Positions 61,201 through 64,000 of a stretch of 64,000 nt of DNA are shown here, in pieces. The position numbers were made by a program, and so were the translations under genes. Each line of letters begins with the position of its first letter. Position 1 is the stretch's first letter. The DNA is from Penelope pileata. Its lineage: Eukaryota; Chordata; Aves; Galliformes; Cracidae. The stretch spans positions 96,285-160,284 of the forward strand of contig WBMW01000008.1 in NCBI GenBank assembly GCA_013396635.1. The letters are read 5' to 3'. The notes beneath the pieces are model-generated. The model worked only from the letters and a program-made list of their open reading frames with translations, did not search any database and was not told where the DNA came from.

Positions 61201-62699
61201 TGGATAGGTTTAGGGACCCTCAAAATGTGAAACACTGGAGCAGAAGTAAAGAAATGCCTCTTATTTAGATAATTTATAACTATTTGAGAACCCTGCAAGA
61301 GCTGGAGAACTGTCACAGTAAATGGAAATTGTCTCTGCTAATATAAATTAATTATGACTCCAAGGAAGTACTAATAGGAACAAGCAGAAATATCTAACAT
61401 CAACATGTAAGACAACAGAAGAATGACATCCAAAGATCCAGCTTCACTTTCAGTGACAGCATGAACTAATCAGACTAGAGAGGCCAACAGAGCTCAATTT
61501 GTCTCAGCTTTCCTCTTCTCTTAGATCTTGCAGGCAGTTGATTTCACACATCAGATACTCGCCAATTGTGCATGGTATCCGTGGTCTAATTTAGGATAGC
61601 AAGTCTTAGAAAATCTTTCAAATTGTATTGCATTTATCATGTATATATATGGATGTGTGTATGGGCATGCTGCTGCTCTCAAGAGGCCTGGTTACTTGGT
61701 TATCACCTATTAAGTCTTCCTTAGACACAGAAATTCTTTGTAACATTCACACATAGACAGCGTCCTGTGTATGCTGTGCACATTTCTCTTCATCCTTGCA
61801 AGACTGAGGAAATCCCTTACTGTATCCCATCCTCTCCACTTAGGAGGACTTTGTTACAGTCCCAGAGACACTTGGAGGGCTAAAAAAAAACTATAACTAA
61901 AATGAAAAAAAAGCCCTGAGTACTTTAAAATTTACATGACATTAGGGGTAATTATTTTAAATTTACCTGAAGAATACATCAGTATTCATGCAAACAAATT
62001 CGCAGTTCCCAGCTAGCTAATGATATGCCCACACTATGCAGTGGGCTGTGTTTTCAACAGCCCTGACCCTGTAGGGCAGAGCAGAGAAACAGAGGAATCC
62101 CAGCTCAGGGGTTGAAGGCAGTATAGCTACATTAACACATTTCTGTGCTTGACCAAACGTGCACCTCAGCAGCACTAACCATCTTTGTTGTTATGTCAGA
62201 GCCACCAGTCCTGGAGACACTAGTCCCAGTGTCCATCTGGAGCACTTTTGACCCATTGCTACTCTCGGAGTAGAAATACTCCATGTAACTTGTTCCATAC
62301 ATGTTTCTGTTGGAAGCTGGAATAATGCTAGAAATGTTAAACTATCTCCTTTTCAGACATGAAACAGCAAACAGAGAAAAAAATTGAAGACAATTCTAAA
62401 CACTCTTTGTTTGCTGATATTCTGGGCTATTTTGTGGGATGAAACAGATAACAAAGTCTTTTTGGAGCAGCTCTATCAGCAGTCTACACTTTATCTCCCT
62501 GCACAGATCTGACCTACAGATTCCTGGAGTTTTTGTGGGCAAAAAGATAGGTGATTTTCCTGGCCTTGTGCTGAAGGAACTGTTTATTTCTGTGTTCTCT
62601 TTTCTGTATTTTCCTTAATAACACAGAAAGAAAGAACCAAGTGTTGCTCCCACCTCTACTGTTAGTGTGGGACAGTGTGCGCACTCTCCTTGAGCCAGC
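58201..62699. other. AT-rich non-coding DNA
   Basis: No gene or clear repeat is seen. A short alternating 'tatatatatggatgtgtgtatg' run is at 61643-61664. The 'catgcatgcatgcagctgga' words at 59944-59963 make a small CATG repeat. Confidence 0.45.
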
Positions 62700-62847
62700 G
62701 AGCGTGGCCCGCTCCACTGCAAGCACTGTTCAGCAATAGGTAAAACACTGGTGAGTTATCAACACTATTTTGAACACCTATCTAAAACACAGAACCATAC
62801 AGCTGGCTATGGAGAAAATAAACTCCATCCCACCTAGACTCAGTGCA
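62700..62847 (-). mobile_element. ERV LTR fragment (copy D)
   Basis: The sense-strand 5' terminus starts at 62847 (TGCACTGAGTCTAGG on the minus strand, then a GGGATGGAG-like word). The plus strand carries 'gttatcaacactattttga', 'aaaacacagaaccatacagc' and 'gagaaaataaactccatccc', the same order as the 40.9-kb end of copy B. Only about 150 bases of U3 are preserved, so this is a truncated LTR of the B subfamily. Confidence 0.78.
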
Positions 62848-63881
62848 ATGGTTCACCACAAAATGGTGCTGTTGTGCAAACACATCTTTTTAAAAAATCA
62901 GGGAAGCAGGACCTCTGTACAACTGAGGAAAAATGTTTTTTCACACTTAATGCACCCTGTTAAATCTTCCAGTGTTAACAACTGTAGGAGTACCATTTCT
63001 CTGGGCTGTGCTTTGCAATTAAATTTAAGGAAGCTGAGAAAATAAGTACTGCTAACCACACATAAAATTGAGAATCCTGCCCCAGTTTCATACACTGTAA
63101 GAGAAAATAGAATTTGTTTCTATCAATACTGGTAAGCTCCACGCTTGAGCGTGTAGTTTCTATGATTGATTAAGCCCTGAAATGGCTGGATAAAGAGTAT
63201 TTTTCTCCAGAAATTAATAGTCTCTTGGATCTGACAGTCAAGTGACAATATAAGCAACACTAATGAGGACAGGTTTTTCTTTTATTAATACCTTACTGGC
63301 TCTCAGCAGATTAGGAGACAATTCAGTTGGGGAAAGTTAAAAAGTACATTAACATAGCCCTTGTTTGAATCCACAGCGTAGAAAGAAGGAAATTATTACA
63401 TTTCAGGCAGTATTTTCAAATATTTCAGGGGTAAATCTCCAGAAAGAAAAATATCTATGGCTCAATTGTATTGCCTGAACATGGGCCACTTATGCAATTT
63501 GAAATGTTCAGTGGTTATGAGACCTCTGCTAGAAGGCTAATGAATATGACAAAATGCTTATGGGAGGTCTATCACCTTCCAAAACATATGAGATGTGCTG
63601 GGACATTCAGGTCATCTCAGCTAAAACTCAGCAAATATTTAGATATCTTGCAAAAGCTTAGGCACATACTCACACAATCGGTTTGAGAGCACTGAGCACT
63701 CTTATCCTACAAGAACAACAGATAAGAGGAATTTGATTTGCAAAAGGATAAAACTAATTTTAATGAAAAGAGATGACAGAGGATTTTCTATAAGTTGAAG
63801 AGATGTTGGTCCTAAATATTGTAAAAGGATAGTAAACAGTTTCTCAAGTCTTTCCTAAGCCAGATATTCAGTTTACTTAAG
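62848..63881. other. AT-rich non-coding DNA
   Basis: Nothing is recognised. A 71-codon plus-strand frame at 63471-63686 lacks any feature. Confidence 0.45.
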
Positions 63882-64000
63882 TGTCTTAGTTTCTAACTGA
63901 AACGTTCTCTCTTAGTGTTTGCTACAAAGCTGTGTTTTGGTTCTAAAAGAAAAGCAAGGCTGATAACACCCGGCAGCGTTGAACAGAACCAAGGACATTT
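63882..64000 (+). mobile_element. ERV LTR, cut by window end (copy E)
   Basis: The segment starts with 'tgtcttagtttctaactgaa', the same TG terminus as copies A (minus) and C (plus), followed by 'agctgtgttttggttctaaa', 'gctgataacac' and 'gcagcgttgaacagaaccaa'. It is plus-sense and runs off the window, so a solo LTR and the start of a provirus cannot be told apart. Confidence 0.85.

Noticed and set aside
1..64000. Search for tRNA, rRNA, CRISPR arrays, operons and a novel gene system
   Set aside because: No cloverleaf-type B-box words (GGTTCGAATCC-like), no regularly spaced direct repeats and no collinear coding genes were seen. Transposable-element debris in vertebrate non-coding DNA explains the recognisable structure.

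Overview
This window looks like bird nuclear DNA. The main evidence is the repeat content: several CR1 LINE copies (two with recognisable ORF2 codons and the (ATTCTGTG)n-type tail), long terminal repeats (LTRs) of bird endogenous retroviruses, and a decayed hAT-Charlie DNA transposon. Operons, ribosome-binding sites, tRNAs, rRNAs and CRISPR arrays are absent. The sequence is AT-rich and CpG-poor, as expected for an intergenic or deep intronic stretch of a vertebrate chromosome. Some CR1 wording resembles galliform copies, but I cannot name the species.

No host protein-coding gene can be supported. The open frames are short, lack family features, and mostly overlap others in different frames; several are produced by repeats (A-tracts, a CAGGCA-rich array, LTRs). 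Two stretches have exon-like signals and are reported only as candidates: 13920-14156 on the plus strand and 32184-32285 on the minus strand.

Layout. 1-12.8 kb: mostly unique AT-rich DNA, an old CR1 relic (1835-2110), a 62-base A homopolymer (7745-7806) and weathered SINE/MIR-like tails (8.8 and 10.7 kb). 12.8-13.4 kb: CpG-richer DNA that I read as a probable solo LTR with a CAGGCA-rich U3. 13.4-38.7 kb: largely unique DNA with ancient SINE relics (16.7, 22.2, 22.4 kb), CR1 scraps (23.4, 28.8, 33.7 kb) and a perfect 26-bp tandem duplication (21164-21215). 38.7-45.6 kb: the transposable-element hotspot, with three related LTRs (two minus-sense, one plus-sense), a hAT-Charlie element holding a broken transposase C-terminus, a TATA-containing GC-richer block, another LTR family and a CR1 scrap. 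46.6-47.1 kb: CR1 with the end of ORF2. 51.5-52.2 kb: CR1 with a reverse-transcriptase segment, interrupted by the only N in the window. 62.7-64.0 kb: two more LTR pieces, the last running off the window.

Nothing here forms a gene system. The elements are independent insertions that share the locus. The most useful observations are the N sitting exactly at a jump in the CR1 reading frame, the decodable hAT transposase relic, the LTR/hAT junction, and the two unproven exon candidates.
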